From NCBI RefSeq assembly GCF_033441515.1, contig NZ_JAWQJT010000002.1, positions 248,001 through 312,000 of the forward strand: a DNA stretch of 64,000 bases, in the 5' to 3' direction. Each line of letters begins with the position of its first letter. Within the stretch, counting starts at the first letter, position 1. Both the position numbers and the translations under genes were made by a program. The notes under the pieces are model-generated. The model was not told the origin of the DNA and did not search any database. It saw nothing but the letters and a program-made list of their open reading frames with translations. Source of the stretch: Amycolatopsis solani. Lineage in GTDB: Bacteria > Actinomycetota > Actinomycetes > Mycobacteriales > Pseudonocardiaceae. This document shows, one piece after another, positions 53,701-64,000 of this stretch.

Positions 53701-56700
53701 TGCGCCGAGCCCGGCGCGGGCGGGCGCACGCCGTCGGACTTCCCGCTCGCCGGCCTCGGCCAGGCCGCGGTGGACGCGCTGGGCGCGCACGTCGAAGACG
53801 CCTACCCGCTGACCCCGATGCAGGCCGGGATGGTCTTCCACGGCCTGGCCCGCCGCGGTGACCGCAACTACTTCGAACAGATCTGCTTCACCCTCGACGA
53901 CGTGCCCGACCCGCGCCGCCTCGGCGAGGCCTGGCAGCGGGTCGTCGACCGGACGCCGGTCCTGCGCAGCCGGATCGCCTGGGAGGGCGTTCCGGAACCA
54001 CTGCAGGTCGTCCAGCGGGCCGCCGAAGTCCCGGTGTCCTACCCGGACTGGTCCACAGTGGACGCGAACGCGGAACTGGAACGGCTGCTGGCGACCGACC
54101 TCGCCGACGGCCTCGACCTGACCCGGGCGCCGCTCATGCGGCTGGTCATCGCGAAGGACTCGGCCACCTCGGTCCGGGTGGTCTGGACGTTCCACCACGT
54201 GCTGCTCGACGGCTGGAGCGTCTTCGGGGTGCTGTCCGACGTCCTCGCGGTGCTGCGCGGCGCGGAACCACCCGTCCGGCGGCCGTTCCGCGACTACGCC
54301 GCCTGGCTCGCCGCCCAGGACGACGAGCGCGCCGAAGCGCACTGGCGGGCCGAACTCACCGGCGTGACGCCGACGCCGCTCCCGGGTGGCCGGACCGCCA
54401 CCCGCGCGCACACGGCCAGCTCGACCGGCCGCGTCCCGGTCGAGCTCGACGACGAAGCCTCGGCTGCGGTCCAGGCGTTCGCTCGGCGGCACCACCTGAC
54501 CGTCAACACGGTCGTGCAGGGGGCCTGGGCGGCGCTGCTGGCCCGCTACAGCGGCGAGGCCGAGGTGTGCTTCGGCGCCACGGTGTCCGGCCGCCCGGCC
54601 GAGCTGCCCGGCGCGGACGACGTCCCCGGCCTGTTCATCAACACGCTGCCGGTCCGGGTGCGGCTCGACCGCGAGCGCGGCGTCGCGGAGTGGCTGCGGG
54701 AGCTGCAGGCGAACCAGGCCGAGGCCCGCCGGTTCGGCCACCTCGGGCTGACCCGGCTGCAGGCGCTCGGCGGCAGCTCCGGGCAGAGCCTCTTCGACAG
54801 CATCGTCGTCTTCGAGAACTACCCCGCCGCGGAGGTACCGGGGCTGCGGGACGTCCGGGCGGCCGAGCGCACCAACTACCCGCTCGGCGTCGTGGCCTAC
54901 CCGGGCCGCCGGTTGTCGCTGGTCCTGAACCACGACCCGGACGTGATCGCCCCCGCGCTCGCCGTCCGGCTGGCGCACCACCTCGCCGCGCTGGTCCGCG
55001 GGTTCGCCGCCGCCCCGCACGAGCCGGCGACAAGGATCCCGATGCTCTCGGTTTCCGAGACCCGGCAGCTGCTGGAGGAGCGCAACGCGACCGCGTGCCC
55101 GCTGCCCGGCGGCTCCCTGCCCGAGCTGTTCGCCGCCGCCGTCCGCCGCGACCCGGATGCGGTCGCGCTGGTCACCGACGAGGAGACCGTCACCTACGCC
55201 GAGCTGGACGCGCGGTCGAACCGACTGGCCCACCGGCTGCTCGAGCTCGGCGTGCGGCCGGAAGACCGGGTCGCGGTGCTGATGGACCGCTCGCCCGCGC
55301 TCGTCGTGGCCGAGCTGGCGATCGTCAAGGCCGGCGGGGCGTACCTCCCGCTGGACCTGCGGGCCCCGGCCGAGCGGATGCGGCTGCTGCTGCACGAGGC
55401 CGGCGCCGAGGTCCTGGTGGCCGACCGGAACTGGCTGGCCACCGCCGAAGACGTCCACAGTGGAGTGATCGTCACCGGCGCGGGCGACGCCCCGGCGACG
55501 CCGCCCGCCGTCACGGCCCACGCCGACCAGCTGGCCTACGTCATCTACACCTCGGGCTCGACCGGGACACCCAAGGGCGTGGCCGCGCGCCACCGCGACG
55601 TCGCCGCGCTGGCCGCCGACCGGCGTTTCGCCGCGCACGACCGCGTGCTGCTGCACTCCCAGCAGGCCTTCGACGCCGCCACCTACGAGCTGTGGGTGCC
55701 GCTCCTGAACGGCGGCACGGTCGTCCTCGCCCCGCCCGGAGACCTCGACGTGCACACGCTCGGCCGGGTGCTCACCACCCACGGCGTGACCGGCGCGTTC
55801 CTCACCACCGGCCTGTTCCGGCTGGTCGCCCAGGAAGCGCCGGAGGTCTTTGCCGGCGTCCGCGAGGTGTGGACCGGCGGGGACGCCGTGCCCGCGGTCG
55901 CCCTGCGCCGCGTCCAGGCCGCCTGCCCGGACACGCTGGTCGCCGACGTCTACGGGCCGACCGAGACCACGACGTTCGCGACCGTGCACCCGCTGCCCGG
56001 CGAGGTCCCGGACGTCGTGCCGATCGGGGCGCCGCTGGACAACACCCGCGTCTACGTCCTCGACGACGAGCTCCGGCTCGTCCCGCCGGGTGCGCCCGGC
56101 GAGCTGCACATCGCCGGTGCCGGGCTGGCCCGCGGCTACCTCGGCCGTCCCGGCCTGAGCGCCGAGCGGTTCGTGGCGGACCCGTTCGGGCCACCGGGGG
56201 AGCGGATGTACCGCACCGGCGACCTCGTGCGCTGGGACGACGAAGGCGCGCTGGAGTTCGTCGGCCGGGTCGACGAGCAGGTCAAGGTGCGTGGTTTCCG
56301 CGTCGAGCCGAGCGAGATCGAAGCCGCGCTGGGCGAGCACCCGGACGTCGTGCAGGCCGCGGTGCTGGCCCGCGCGGACGGCGGCGTGAAGCGGCTGGTC
56401 GCCTACGTCGTCGGCGAGACCGACGGCCTGGCCGAGTTCCTCGGCCGGACGCTGCCGGACTACATGGTGCCGGCCGCGTTCGTGCAGCTCGACCGCTTCC
56501 CGGTCAACGTCAACGGCAAGCTCGACCGCCAGGCCCTGCCCGCGCCCGACTTCGGCGGCCGCGACCACGTCGCCCCGCGCACCGACCGGGAGCAGCAGCT
56601 GACCGCGATCTGGGCCGAGGTCCTCGGCGTCGAGCGCGTCGGCGTCACCGACGACTTTTTCGAGCTGGGCGGCGACTCGATCCTCAGCATCCAGGTGGTG

Positions 56701-59700
56701 TCGCGGGCCCGCCGCGCCGGGCTGGAACTACTGCCCGGCGACCTGTTCACCCACCGCACGCCGGCCGCGCTGGCGGCGGCCGCCCGCACCGCTGAGGCGG
56801 CCGTCGAGCGCGGCCCGGTCAGCGGCCCGGTCCCGCTCACCCCGATCCAGCGCTGGTTCTTCGCGACCCAGACCGCCGACCCGGCGCACTTCCACCAGTT
56901 CGTCCGGCTGGGCCCGGACCAGGTCGACCTCGCCGCGGCCCGCCGGGCGGTGGACGCGCTCCTGGAGCACCACGACGCCCTGCGCATGCGGTTCACCGAC
57001 GAGCGGCAGGAGAACGGCCCGGTGGGGGCGGAAACCCCGTTGGTGCGCCTGGACCTTTCCGCGCACGAAGTCCGCCTCGCCGTGCACCACCTCGTCGTCG
57101 ACGGCGTCTCGTGGCGCGTGCTGACCGAGGACTTCGACCGCGCGTACGCCCAGGCGCTGGCGGGTGCGCCGATCGACCTCGGGCCGCGCACGACGTCGTT
57201 CCGCGAGTGGGCGACGCGGCTCACCGAGCACGCGGCGGCCGGCGGGTTCGACGACGAACTCGGCCACTGGGGTCGCCTGACCGGGGAATCCTCGATCCCG
57301 GTCGACGGCGAAGGGCCGAACACCGTCGCTTCGATGCGCTCGGTCACCGTCCGGCTCTCCGCCGCGGAGACCGAAGCGCTGCTGCGCGAGGTGCCCGCGG
57401 CCTACCGCACGCAGGTCAACGACGTCCTGCTGGCCGCGCTCGGCCGGGTGCTGCGCGACTGGACCGGCGGCGTGCCCCTCGTCGACCTGGAAGGCCACGG
57501 CCGCGAGGACCTCTTCGACGGCGTCGACCTGTCGCGGACGGTCGGCTGGTTCACCAGTGTCTTCCCGGTCGCGCTGGACGTCCCCGAAGACTGGGGCGCG
57601 GCGCTGAAGTCGGTGAAGGAGCAGCTGCGCGCGGTGCCGCGTCGAGGCGTCGGCTACGGCGCCCTGCGGTACCTGACCGGGACGGTCCCGGCGATCGACC
57701 CGCAGGTGAGCTTCAACTACCTCGGCCGGTTCGGCTCGGGCCGGCTCGAGTCCGACGAGAGCCCGCGCTCGGCACGGGCGCACCTGCTCGACGTCGTCGG
57801 CCGCGTCGAGGGCGGAGAGCTGGAATTGACCTGGTACTACGCCGAGGGCGTGCACCGGGAGTCCACTGTGGAGCAGTTGGCCGCCGGGATGGTGGCGGCG
57901 CTGGGCGAAATCGTCCGGCACTGCGGTGCCCCGGGTGCCGGCGGACGCACGCCGTCCGACTTCCCCCTGGCGCGCCTCGACCAGTCCACAGTGGACGAGC
58001 TGGCCGGTGACGGCCGGGACGTCGAGGACATCTACCCGCTCACCCCGATGCAGAGCGGCATGGTCTTCCACGCCCTCTCCCAGCGCGAGGAGCGCGTCTA
58101 CTTCCAGCAGGTCGCCTTCGTCCTCGAAGGCGTCGAGGACCCCGAGAGGCTCGCCGGGGCCTGGCAGCGGGTCGTCGACCGGACCCCGGTGCTGCGCACG
58201 CGGATCGTCTGGGAAGGCGTACCCGAGCCGGTGCAGGTCGTGCGGCGGCAGGTCACCGTCCCGGTCACCCACCTCGACTGGCGGGGCACCGAACAGGACC
58301 AGGCGTGGCAGGACGTCGTCGCCGCGGACCGCGCCGAAGGCCTCGACCTCACCGCGAGCCCGCTGCTGCGGCTGACCCTCGTGCGGCTCTCGGACACCGA
58401 AGTCCGGGTCCTGTGGACGTTCCACCACGTGCTGCTCGACGGCTGGAGCGTCTTCGGTGTGCTCTCGGACGTCTTCGCCGCCTACGCCGGCGGTGAGCTG
58501 CCCGAGCGGCCGCCGTTCCGCGACTACGTGGGCTGGCTCGGCCGCCAGGACGACGCCGAGGCGCAGCGGTACTGGCGCGCCGAACTCGGCGACCTCGCCG
58601 CCCCGGCGCGGCTGCCCTTCGACCGCGCGCCGGCCCACGCCCACGCGACCCGCTCGTCGCGGTGGCTGCGCGTGCCGGTGGAGAGCTCGGCCCGGCTGCA
58701 GGACGCGGCCCGCCGCGCGGGCCTGACGATGAACACCGTGCTGCAGGGGGCATGGGCGGTGCTGCTCTCGCGGCTGAGCGGCGAGCGCGACGTCTGCTTC
58801 GGCACCACCGTGTCCGGCCGCCCGGTCGACCTGCCCGGTGCCGACGAGATCACCGGCATCTTCATCAACACGCTGCCGGTGCGGGTCACCGCGGACCGTT
58901 CGCCGGTCGCGGACTGGCTGGCCGCGCTGCAGGCCCGCCAGGTCGAAGCCCGCCGGTACGGGCACCTGCCGCTGACGAAGCTGCAGGCGTGGAGCGGGAC
59001 CACCGGCAGCCTCTTCGACAGCCTCGTCGTCTTCGAGAACTACCCGGTCGACGCCGCCGCGGGCGCGGCGCACGGGCTGCGGCTGCGCGACGTGGACGCC
59101 GCCGAGGCGACCAACTACCCGCTCAGCGTCGTCGCCTCGCCGGGGGAGCGGATCACCCTCGACGTCGGCTACGACCCGGACCTGTTCGACGCCGCGACCG
59201 CCGAGCGGATCGCCTCTCAGCTCACCCGCGTCCTCGACGCCTTCGCCGAGGACCTGCACCGCCCGCTCGACGGCATCGACCTGCTCACCGCCGCCGACCG
59301 CCACCAGGTGCTGACCGCCTGGAACGACACCGCGCACCCGGTGCCGGACGGCACCCTGGCCGAGCTGTTCGCCGCGCAGGTGGCCCGCACCCCGGACGCC
59401 GTCGCGCTGGCCGGCGACGACGTCGAAGTGAGTTACGCGGAGCTGGCCGAGCGCGCCGGGCGGCTGGCCCGGCACCTGGCGTCCCTCGGCGCCGGGCCCG
59501 AGACGGTCGTCGGCGTGCTCCTGGACCGCTCGCCGGACCTGGTCGTCGCCGAACTCGCCACCGTCCTGGCCGGGGCGGCCTACCTGCCGCTCGACACCCG
59601 CGCCCCGGCCCCGCGGCTGAAGACGCTGCTGACCGGCGTGCCGATCCTGATCACCGACGAGAGCCGGGCCGGGACCGCGGCCGAGGTCCACAGTGGACAC

Positions 59701-62700
59701 CTGGTGGCGCCCGGTGGTTCACGGGCGGAAGCCCCGGTGCGGCAGGCGGTTCCGGGCAACCTCGCCTACGTCATGTACACCTCGGGTTCGACGGGCAAGC
59801 CGAAGGGCGTCGCCGTGCGGCAGCGTGACGTCGTCGCGCTGGCGGCCGACCGGCGGTTCGCCGCGCACGAGCGGGTGCTGCTGCACGCTTCCCCGGCGTT
59901 CGACGCCTCGACGTACGAACTGTGGGTGCCGCTGCTGAGCGGCGGCACGGTCGTCGTCGCCCCGCCCGGCGACCTCGACGTCGACACCTACCGGCGGATC
60001 ATCGCCGAGCACCGCGTCCACGGTGCTTTCTTCACCGCGGGTCTGTTCCGGCTGCTGGCGCAGGAAGCCCCGGACACCTTCCGCGGCATGCGGGAGGTGT
60101 GGGCCGGCGGCGACGCCGTCCCCGCCGCCGCGGTCCGGCGGGTGCGGGAAGCCTGCCCGGAGACCACGGTCGTCGACGGCTACGGCCCGACCGAGACGAC
60201 GACGTTCGCGACCTCGCACCCGATGCCGGGCGCGGTGCCCGAGACCGTCCCGATCGGGAAGCCGCTGGACAACATGCGGGCCTACGTCCTCGACGCGGAC
60301 CTGCGGCCGGTGCCGCCGGGCGCGCCGGGCGAGCTGCACCTGGCCGGCGCGGGACTGGCCCGCGGGTACTTCGGCGATCCCGGCCTGACCGCCGACCGGT
60401 TCCGGCCGGACCCGTTCGGGCCGCCGGGGGAGCGGATGTACCGCACTGGCGACCTGGTCCGCTGGAACGCGCGCGGCGAGCTGGAGTACACCGGCCGCGC
60501 CGACGAGCAGGTCAAGGTCCGCGGGTTCCGGATCGAACCCGGCGAGATCGAGGCCGCGCTGGCCGCGCACCCGGGTGTCGGCCAGGCCGCCGTGCTGGCC
60601 CGCGAGGACCACGGGATCAAGCGGCTCGTCGCGTACTACACCGGCGACGCCGGCGACCTCGCCGCGTTCCTGGGCCGCACGCTGCCCGACTACATGGTGC
60701 CCGCCGCGTTCGTCCGGCTCGAGAGCTTCCCGTTGACCGTCAACGGGAAGTTCGACCGGCAGGCCCTGCCCGCGCCCGAGTTCGGCGCGGCCGGCGCGCG
60801 CACGGCTCTCACCACCGACGCCGAGCGGACGCTGGCCGCGATCTGGGCGGACGTGCTCGGCACCGGCGAGCTCGGCGCCGACGCGAACTTCTTCGCACTC
60901 GGCGGCGACTCGATCCTCAGCATCCAGGTCGTGTCGCGGGCCCGCCGCGCCGGGCTGACGCTGCTGCCGCACGACGTCTTCCGGCACCCGACGCTCGCCG
61001 CGCTGGCCGCCCAGGCGGGCGGCGACCCCGGGCCGCGGGGTGAGCAGGGCCCGGTCACCGGCACCGCCCCGCTCACCCCGATCCAGCGCTGGTACTTCGC
61101 GGGCCAGCCGGACCGGTTCGACCAGCGCGTGGTGCTGGAGTTCGACGGCGACGTCGACGAACCCGCGCTGCGCCGGGCCCTGGCCGCGGTCTGGGCCCAC
61201 CACGACGCGCTCCGGCTGCGGTTCGAGCAGACGCCGCGCGGGCGCGTCCAGCACGGCGAACCGGTCTGGCCCGCCGATCTGCTGGCCGAGCACGTCGACT
61301 TCGACGTCGAACACGGACCGCTGCTGACGGCCGTGGCCGAGGGGCGGCGGGTGCTGCTGGCCGTGCACCACCTCGTCGTCGACGGGGTTTCCTGGCGGAT
61401 CCTGCTGGAGGACCTCGAAACCGCCTACCGAGGCGGGGACCTCGGGCCGAAGACGACGTCGTACCTCACGTGGGCCCGGCGGCTCGCCGGGCACGCCGCG
61501 GCCGGCGGCTTCGACGACGAGCTGGCGCACTGGCGGGCGCTCCCGCCGGTTCCGCCGCTGCCCGCCGACGGGGACGGGCCCGCGACGATCGGCGGGACCG
61601 CCGAGGTGACCGTCCGGCTCACCGGCGACGAGACGCGTGCGCTGCTGCGGGACGTGCCGGAGGTCTACCGCACGCAGGTCAACGACGTCCTCCTGGCCGC
61701 GCTCGGCCGCGTGCTGCGCGACTGGACCGGTCAGGTGCCGGTGATCGACTTGGAAGGCCACGGCCGCGAGGAACTCTTCGACGACGTCGACCTCTCGCGG
61801 ACGGTCGGCTGGTTCACCAGCGTGTTCCCGGTCGCCGTCGACGTCCCCGAAGACTGGGGCGAGGCGCTGAAGTCGGTGAAGGAGCAGCTGCGTGCGGTGC
61901 CGCGGCGGGGGATCGGCTACGGCGCGCTGCGGTACCTGACCGGGACCGCGCCGGACATCGATCCCTTGGTGAGCTTCAACTACCTCGGGCGTTTCGACGA
62001 CGCCGACGGCGGTCCGTTCCGGGCCGGGGCGCTCGACGCCGACGTCGACCCGGACGCGCCCCGGACCCACGCGCTCGACGTGGTCGGCCGGGTCACCGGC
62101 GGGACGCTGGAGCTGACCTGGGCGCACGCCACCGGGCTGCACCACCGGGCCACGGTCGAGGCGCTGGCCGAGCGGATGCTGGCCGCGCTGCGGGAGATCA
62201 TCGCCCACTGCGCCGAGCCGGACGCCGGGGGCCGCACGCCGTCGGACTTCCCGCTCGCCGCGCTCGATCAGGCCGGAGTGGACACCCTGGTCGGCGACGG
62301 GCGGGCCGTCGAGGACGTCTACCCGCTCACGCCGATGCAGGGCGGGATGGTCTTCCACGGGCTTTCGCAGACCGAGCAGGGCATGTACGTCGAGCAGGCG
62401 ACGTTCGTGCTCGACGGCGTCACGGACCCGGGGCGGCTCGGCGAGGCGTGGCAGCGGGTCGTCGACCGGACCCCGGTCCTGCGCACGGCCTTCGTGTGGG
62501 CCGGCGTCGAAGAGCCGTTGCAGGTGGTGCGAAACGAGGTGCGGCTGCCGGTCCGCCACCTCCACTGGACCGGGCTCGACGCGGCCGCGGAACTGCCGAA
62601 ACTGCTCGCCGAGGACCGCGCGCAGGGGCTCGACCTCGCCGTCGCGCCGCTGATGCGGGTCACGCTCGCGCGGGTGTCGGCGACGGAAGTCCAGGTGCTG

Positions 62701-64000
62701 TGGACGTTCCACCACGTGCTGCTCGACGGCTGGAGCGTCTTCCAGGTGCTTTCGGACGTCTGCACGGCCTACGCCGGCCAGCCGCTGCCCACCCGGCCGC
62801 CGTTCCGCGACTACCTGACCTGGCTGGCCGGCCACGACCAGGCGGACGCCGAACGCTTCTGGCGCACCGCGCTCGCCGGTGTCGAAGGCCCGACGCCGAT
62901 CCCGGGTGACCGGGCGTGCGCGAGCGTGCCCTGCTCGTCGGAGTGGCTGCCGGTGCACCTGACCGAAGCCGAGACCGCGCGGCTCGACGCGTTCGTCAAG
63001 CGGCACGGCCTCACCCACAACGTCGTGCTGCAGGGCGCGTGGGCGCTGCTGCTGGCCGCCTGCAGCGGGCACGACGACGTCGTGTTCGGCGCGACCGCGT
63101 CCGGCCGCCCGGCCGAGATCGCGGGCGTCGACGAGATCACCGGCATCTTCATCAACACGCTGCCGGTGCGGGTCGAGGTCGACCGCGGCGCCGGCGTGGC
63201 CGGGTGGCTGGCCGGGGTGCAGGCCGCGCAGGCCGAGGCCCGGCGGCACGGGCACCTGCCGCTGGCCCGCGTGCAGGGCTGGGCCGGGCTGCCGGGCGGG
63301 GTGAACCTGTGCGAGAGCCTGGTGGTGTTCGAGAACTACCCGATCACGGCCGCCGAAGCCGGGCACGGCCTGACCGTGCGCGACCTCTCCGCGCGGGAGA
63401 CGACCAACTTCCCGCTCACCGTCGTCGCCTCACCCGGCCGGGAGCTGGCGGTCGACTTCGGGTACGACCCGGCGCTGTTCGACAGTTCGACGGCCACCCG
63501 GCTCGCGGGGCACCTGCTCACGCTGCTGCGGGAGCTGACCGCCGACGGCGGCCGGCCGGTCGGCGAGGTTCCGATGACCACGCCGGACGAGGAACGGCTG
63601 CTGCGCGAGTGGACGGCGACCGGCGCGGAGCCGCCGCCCCGCTCGCTGCCGGCGTTGTTCGCCGATCAGGTCCGGGCCCGGCCGGACGCGGTGGCGGCGG
63701 TGCTGGACGGCGAAGCGGTCAGCTACCGCGAGCTGAACCGGCGCGCGAACCGGCTGGCCAACCGGCTGATCGGGCTCGGACTGCGGCCGGAGGAGCCGGT
63801 CGGACTGGCCGTCGGGCGGGCCGGGGCGGTGGTCGCGGAACTGGCCGTGGTCAAGGCGGGCGGGGCCTACCTCCCGCTCGACACGCGGGCCCCGGCCGAG
63901 CGGCAGCGGCTGCTGCTCGACGGCGTCCGGTTCGTCGTCGCCGAAGCGGACCAGCCGTACGCGACGACCATCCTGCTGTCCTCCGTGGACGATGAACCCG
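47758..64000 (+). CDS. Nonribosomal peptide synthetase, at least five modules, three with epimerisation; 3' end beyond window
   Basis: More than 5414 residues, open to the window edge. Approximate domains (residues): A1 1-495, T1 505-575 (Ser541), C2 595-1015 (HHIVTDG), A2 1020-1510, T2 1525-1595 (Ser1559), E2 1605-2010 (HHLVVDG), C3 2012-2420, A3 2425-2925, T3 2940-3010 (Ser2974), E3 3018-3420, C4 3422-3840, A4 3845-4340, T4 4350-4420 (Ser4385), E4 4430-4845, C5 4851-5270, A5 from 5275 (cut). C3, C4 and C5 begin YPLTPMQxGMVFH, typical of D-residue-accepting condensation domains, in agreement with the preceding E domains. Hand-read pocket codes: A1 and A2 DAYWWGGTFK, A3 DAYFWGVTFK, A4 DAYFWGGTFK, which I associate with valine-like residues. 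Module 1 lacks a C domain and is a starter. ATG at 47758 with GGAAGG 11 bases upstream. The product would begin L-Val-like followed by three D-Val-like residues. Confidence 0.93.
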   Translation, partial: MTVQDSPARTGALTELFAARVRETPDAVAVDGEDRLTYAELADRAERLAAHLLRLGLSPEDRVGLLLRRSAELVVAELAVVLAGGAYVPLDLRAPDDRLRLVLATAGVSVLVTDEPERADRVHSGPVVEAGRQLPERDRELPDGDGDRLAYLMHTSGSTGAPKGVAVRHRDVAALAADRRFAGDAHRRVLLHSPAAFDATTYELWVPLLSGGTVVVAPPGDLDVETLRGLLERHAVTALWLTAGLFRIVAQEAPDCFRGVREVWTGGDVVPAGAVRRVLRACPGLTVVDGYGPTETTTFATSHRMPSADRVPDAVPIGRPLDDVGVRVLDGALNPVPPGEPGELHLAGAGLARGYWGRPGATADRFVADPAGAPGERMYRTGDLVRRNADGEFEFLGRADDQVKVRGFRVELGEIETVLAAAPGVAEVVVVAREDRPGVKRLVAYVVAAPDAEPGDLGSVAAAALPDYMVPSAFVVLDALPLSGNGKVDRRALPAPPADPGEHGTEPRTDTEREVARLLADVLGVPRLGVDDDFFATGGDSILAVQALSRVRRTFGVRLSARAIFDAPSVAGLARLLEAAPRADETVIPVTPPAEVLPLSAAQRRLWFLDELAGGSAEYNTAVGLRLSGPLDVDALRGALAKLCARHESLRTTFDSVDGEGVQRIAPTGEIPLRISENAADEDVLAAELATPFDLRTGPLTRAALYPQGPDEHVLVLCQHHIVTDGRSIGILTGELLDLYAGDPLPPLPLGYRDYTRWQQQSEVDTQAAYWRERLDGLEPLAVPTDRPRPAQRDTAGAVHHHDLPADLVRRVTEAGRPAGATPFMTLTAAVQLLLAAYGGQRDIAVGTAVAGRDRPELEPLTGFFVNTLVLRSEVDGERPFADFIAGFRETVLEAFAHGDVPFDRVVEEVQPDRDPSRTPLVQAVVVLQTPLVRPREVAGLRVREHDLPRPSARFDLVIEFWPRDDGLRVTVEYATALFDAATIARLTASLEVLLEGIAADPARAVGELPLLTEDDRQFLFSAAVDAVPRETVTDRFDRVAAEHAGAPAVVFGDVSWDYGELRARADRLARRLVRLGVGTEDRVGVLMDRSADLVVALLAILKAGGAYLPLDLRAPADRLRLLLDGTDVLLTDDHWHDTATTVHDGQTLVVTDVDEPATAPGRLIHPDNLAYVEYTSGSTGLPKGVAVRHADVVALAADPRFAGGAHERVLVHSPLAFDASTYELWVPLLSGGTVVVAPPGDLDAAAVRTLTAAHGVTAMWLTAGLFRLFAEEDPACFAGLREVWTGGDVVPPEAVRRVLAACPGLAVVDGYGPTETTTFAASYRMTGVVPEVVPIGTPLDGMRAYLLDEHLRPVPRGALGELCVAGPGLARGYAGRPGATADRFVACPSGIPGERMYRTGDRARWRTDGTLEFAGRADDQVKIRGFRVEPAEVERALAAEPAVAQAVVVVRVAGGRKRLVGYVVPAEGATVDTEALRRALGRTLPDYLVPSALVVLAALPLSANGKVDRRALPDPVFETGGRAPRTEREAVLAGIWAEVLGVERVGVDDNFFASGGDSILSIQVSARARRAGLEVTTADLFRHQTIAALAAVVTEAGASPVRGPVSGAVVPTPIQRWFFDTVRVPGRFDQAITVELTEDADEAALTAAIAALVEHHDALRTRFTRDDDGTWRLHNAAAGEEHSLLRWSLSGRVLHLAAHHLVVDGVSWRILLEDLETAYRGGDLGPRTTSFQEWAGRLSAHAEAGGFDDELGHWRALPAATPLPVDGSGPNTVARERTITAGLTAEETRTLLRQVPDVYRTQVNDVLLTALGRVLRDWTGEVPVIDLEGHGREELFDGVDLSRTVGWFTSMFPVALDVPEDWGAALKSVKEQLRAVPRRGIGYGALRYLTGTAPAIDPQVSFNYLGRFDLPGDLYAGPPGDVTLDADLADRRPHLLDVVGQADGDTLRFTWHYAENVHDEATVARLAESFLDALRGIIRHCAEPGAGGRTPSDFPLAGLGQAAVDALGAHVEDAYPLTPMQAGMVFHGLARRGDRNYFEQICFTLDDVPDPRRLGEAWQRVVDRTPVLRSRIAWEGVPEPLQVVQRAAEVPVSYPDWSTVDANAELERLLATDLADGLDLTRAPLMRLVIAKDSATSVRVVWTFHHVLLDGWSVFGVLSDVLAVLRGAEPPVRRPFRDYAAWLAAQDDERAEAHWRAELTGVTPTPLPGGRTATRAHTASSTGRVPVELDDEASAAVQAFARRHHLTVNTVVQGAWAALLARYSGEAEVCFGATVSGRPAELPGADDVPGLFINTLPVRVRLDRERGVAEWLRELQANQAEARRFGHLGLTRLQALGGSSGQSLFDSIVVFENYPAAEVPGLRDVRAAERTNYPLGVVAYPGRRLSLVLNHDPDVIAPALAVRLAHHLAALVRGFAAAPHEPATRIPMLSVSETRQLLEERNATACPLPGGSLPELFAAAVRRDPDAVALVTDEETVTYAELDARSNRLAHRLLELGVRPEDRVAVLMDRSPALVVAELAIVKAGGAYLPLDLRAPAERMRLLLHEAGAEVLVADRNWLATAEDVHSGVIVTGAGDAPATPPAVTAHADQLAYVIYTSGSTGTPKGVAARHRDVAALAADRRFAAHDRVLLHSQQAFDAATYELWVPLLNGGTVVLAPPGDLDVHTLGRVLTTHGVTGAFLTTGLFRLVAQEAPEVFAGVREVWTGGDAVPAVALRRVQAACPDTLVADVYGPTETTTFATVHPLPGEVPDVVPIGAPLDNTRVYVLDDELRLVPPGAPGELHIAGAGLARGYLGRPGLSAERFVADPFGPPGERMYRTGDLVRWDDEGALEFVGRVDEQVKVRGFRVEPSEIEAALGEHPDVVQAAVLARADGGVKRLVAYVVGETDGLAEFLGRTLPDYMVPAAFVQLDRFPVNVNGKLDRQALPAPDFGGRDHVAPRTDREQQLTAIWAEVLGVERVGVTDDFFELGGDSILSIQVVSRARRAGLELLPGDLFTHRTPAALAAAARTAEAAVERGPVSGPVPLTPIQRWFFATQTADPAHFHQFVRLGPDQVDLAAARRAVDALLEHHDALRMRFTDERQENGPVGAETPLVRLDLSAHEVRLAVHHLVVDGVSWRVLTEDFDRAYAQALAGAPIDLGPRTTSFREWATRLTEHAAAGGFDDELGHWGRLTGESSIPVDGEGPNTVASMRSVTVRLSAAETEALLREVPAAYRTQVNDVLLAALGRVLRDWTGGVPLVDLEGHGREDLFDGVDLSRTVGWFTSVFPVALDVPEDWGAALKSVKEQLRAVPRRGVGYGALRYLTGTVPAIDPQVSFNYLGRFGSGRLESDESPRSARAHLLDVVGRVEGGELELTWYYAEGVHRESTVEQLAAGMVAALGEIVRHCGAPGAGGRTPSDFPLARLDQSTVDELAGDGRDVEDIYPLTPMQSGMVFHALSQREERVYFQQVAFVLEGVEDPERLAGAWQRVVDRTPVLRTRIVWEGVPEPVQVVRRQVTVPVTHLDWRGTEQDQAWQDVVAADRAEGLDLTASPLLRLTLVRLSDTEVRVLWTFHHVLLDGWSVFGVLSDVFAAYAGGELPERPPFRDYVGWLGRQDDAEAQRYWRAELGDLAAPARLPFDRAPAHAHATRSSRWLRVPVESSARLQDAARRAGLTMNTVLQGAWAVLLSRLSGERDVCFGTTVSGRPVDLPGADEITGIFINTLPVRVTADRSPVADWLAALQARQVEARRYGHLPLTKLQAWSGTTGSLFDSLVVFENYPVDAAAGAAHGLRLRDVDAAEATNYPLSVVASPGERITLDVGYDPDLFDAATAERIASQLTRVLDAFAEDLHRPLDGIDLLTAADRHQVLTAWNDTAHPVPDGTLAELFAAQVARTPDAVALAGDDVEVSYAELAERAGRLARHLASLGAGPETVVGVLLDRSPDLVVAELATVLAGAAYLPLDTRAPAPRLKTLLTGVPILITDESRAGTAAEVHSGHLVAPGGSRAEAPVRQAVPGNLAYVMYTSGSTGKPKGVAVRQRDVVALAADRRFAAHERVLLHASPAFDASTYELWVPLLSGGTVVVAPPGDLDVDTYRRIIAEHRVHGAFFTAGLFRLLAQEAPDTFRGMREVWAGGDAVPAAAVRRVREACPETTVVDGYGPTETTTFATSHPMPGAVPETVPIGKPLDNMRAYVLDADLRPVPPGAPGELHLAGAGLARGYFGDPGLTADRFRPDPFGPPGERMYRTGDLVRWNARGELEYTGRADEQVKVRGFRIEPGEIEAALAAHPGVGQAAVLAREDHGIKRLVAYYTGDAGDLAAFLGRTLPDYMVPAAFVRLESFPLTVNGKFDRQALPAPEFGAAGARTALTTDAERTLAAIWADVLGTGELGADANFFALGGDSILSIQVVSRARRAGLTLLPHDVFRHPTLAALAAQAGGDPGPRGEQGPVTGTAPLTPIQRWYFAGQPDRFDQRVVLEFDGDVDEPALRRALAAVWAHHDALRLRFEQTPRGRVQHGEPVWPADLLAEHVDFDVEHGPLLTAVAEGRRVLLAVHHLVVDGVSWRILLEDLETAYRGGDLGPKTTSYLTWARRLAGHAAAGGFDDELAHWRALPPVPPLPADGDGPATIGGTAEVTVRLTGDETRALLRDVPEVYRTQVNDVLLAALGRVLRDWTGQVPVIDLEGHGREELFDDVDLSRTVGWFTSVFPVAVDVPEDWGEALKSVKEQLRAVPRRGIGYGALRYLTGTAPDIDPLVSFNYLGRFDDADGGPFRAGALDADVDPDAPRTHALDVVGRVTGGTLELTWAHATGLHHRATVEALAERMLAALREIIAHCAEPDAGGRTPSDFPLAALDQAGVDTLVGDGRAVEDVYPLTPMQGGMVFHGLSQTEQGMYVEQATFVLDGVTDPGRLGEAWQRVVDRTPVLRTAFVWAGVEEPLQVVRNEVRLPVRHLHWTGLDAAAELPKLLAEDRAQGLDLAVAPLMRVTLARVSATEVQVLWTFHHVLLDGWSVFQVLSDVCTAYAGQPLPTRPPFRDYLTWLAGHDQADAERFWRTALAGVEGPTPIPGDRACASVPCSSEWLPVHLTEAETARLDAFVKRHGLTHNVVLQGAWALLLAACSGHDDVVFGATASGRPAEIAGVDEITGIFINTLPVRVEVDRGAGVAGWLAGVQAAQAEARRHGHLPLARVQGWAGLPGGVNLCESLVVFENYPITAAEAGHGLTVRDLSARETTNFPLTVVASPGRELAVDFGYDPALFDSSTATRLAGHLLTLLRELTADGGRPVGEVPMTTPDEERLLREWTATGAEPPPRSLPALFADQVRARPDAVAAVLDGEAVSYRELNRRANRLANRLIGLGLRPEEPVGLAVGRAGAVVAELAVVKAGGAYLPLDTRAPAERQRLLLDGVRFVVAEADQPYATTILLSSVDDEP

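Noticed and set aside
52579..53790. The domain after T2 (and likewise after T3 and T4) read as an ordinary condensation domain
   Set aside because: [21 protein letters not shown], the EGHGRE box and FNYLGRF are epimerisation-domain motifs, and a separate D-accepting C domain follows each.
49702..56568. A 2288-codon open frame on the minus strand
   Set aside because: It is the antisense shadow of the NRPS: high-GC third positions keep the opposite frame open, its translation is low-complexity Arg/Val/Gly/Asp-rich, and the plus strand encodes complete A, T, C and E domains.
59719..63366. A 1215-codon minus-strand open frame
   Set aside because: Same reason: antisense to NRPS modules 4 and 5, with no domain resemblance.

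Overview
The window is high-GC actinobacterial DNA. GTG/TTG starts, four-base ATGA/GTGA gene overlaps, mycothiol-type and CGNR-type protein families, and several palindromic repeats of a kind I associate with Amycolatopsis point to Pseudonocardiales, most likely an Amycolatopsis-like organism (inference from style and content, not from a marker gene). No rRNA, tRNA, CRISPR array or transposase was seen.

Layout. 1-3531: iron-siderophore ABC uptake operon (ATPase, lipoprotein, fused double permease running off the left edge) behind an IdeR/DmdR-type iron box. 3608-5161: a mycothiol-type DinB-fold protein and an alpha/beta hydrolase whose nucleophile position reads Ala. 5364-13191: a tight three-gene operon ending in a TPR-CHAT protease-like protein, then three small genes that share a similar C-terminal beta domain, with a palindromic repeat cluster between them. 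13195-21172: STAS protein, flavodoxin, lipoprotein/Tat agmatine-deiminase-like enzyme with its TetR regulator and matching palindromic operators, secreted GH64 beta-1,3-glucanase, CGNR regulator with AzlCD amino-acid exporter and matching inverted repeats, and a LysR regulator.

21195-39287: the most unusual region, a carrier-protein-based biosynthetic cluster without ketosynthase or condensation domains. Fourteen minus-strand genes with stop/start overlaps or very short gaps encode a flavin reductase, a free-standing adenylation enzyme, a BtrH-like acyltransferase, an Sfp-type phosphopantetheinyl transferase, two acyl-CoA-dehydrogenase-fold enzymes, a carrier protein, a BtrK-like PLP decarboxylase, an acyl-AMP ligase, a BtrH-like/carrier fusion, a TrpB2-like PLP enzyme, a second carrier protein, a type II thioesterase and a ProA-like dehydrogenase. 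A divergent plus-strand operon encodes an aldo-keto reductase, a membrane desaturase, a MetY-like PLP enzyme and a gamma-glutamyl hydrolase. The logic resembles butirosin side-chain assembly (amino acid on a carrier, decarboxylation, flavin chemistry, gamma-glutamyl protection, BtrH transfer), but the parts list differs and I recognise no known product.

39236-45593: housekeeping and accessory genes (YczE-like membrane protein, EthD-like protein, an enolase, TrmO, UBP zinc finger, DUF4230 protein, a 44-residue membrane peptide) and a second conflict-type NTPase with TPR-like repeats.

46385-64000: a nonribosomal peptide synthetase locus. A serine hydrolase of PBP-type thioesterase appearance precedes a giant NRPS running off the right edge: A-T / C-A-T-E / C-A-T-E / C-A-T-E / C-A... 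All four readable adenylation pockets are near-identical and valine-like, and three consecutive modules epimerise, predicting a run of D-configured branched residues. The NRPS and the first permease have no stop codon inside the window.
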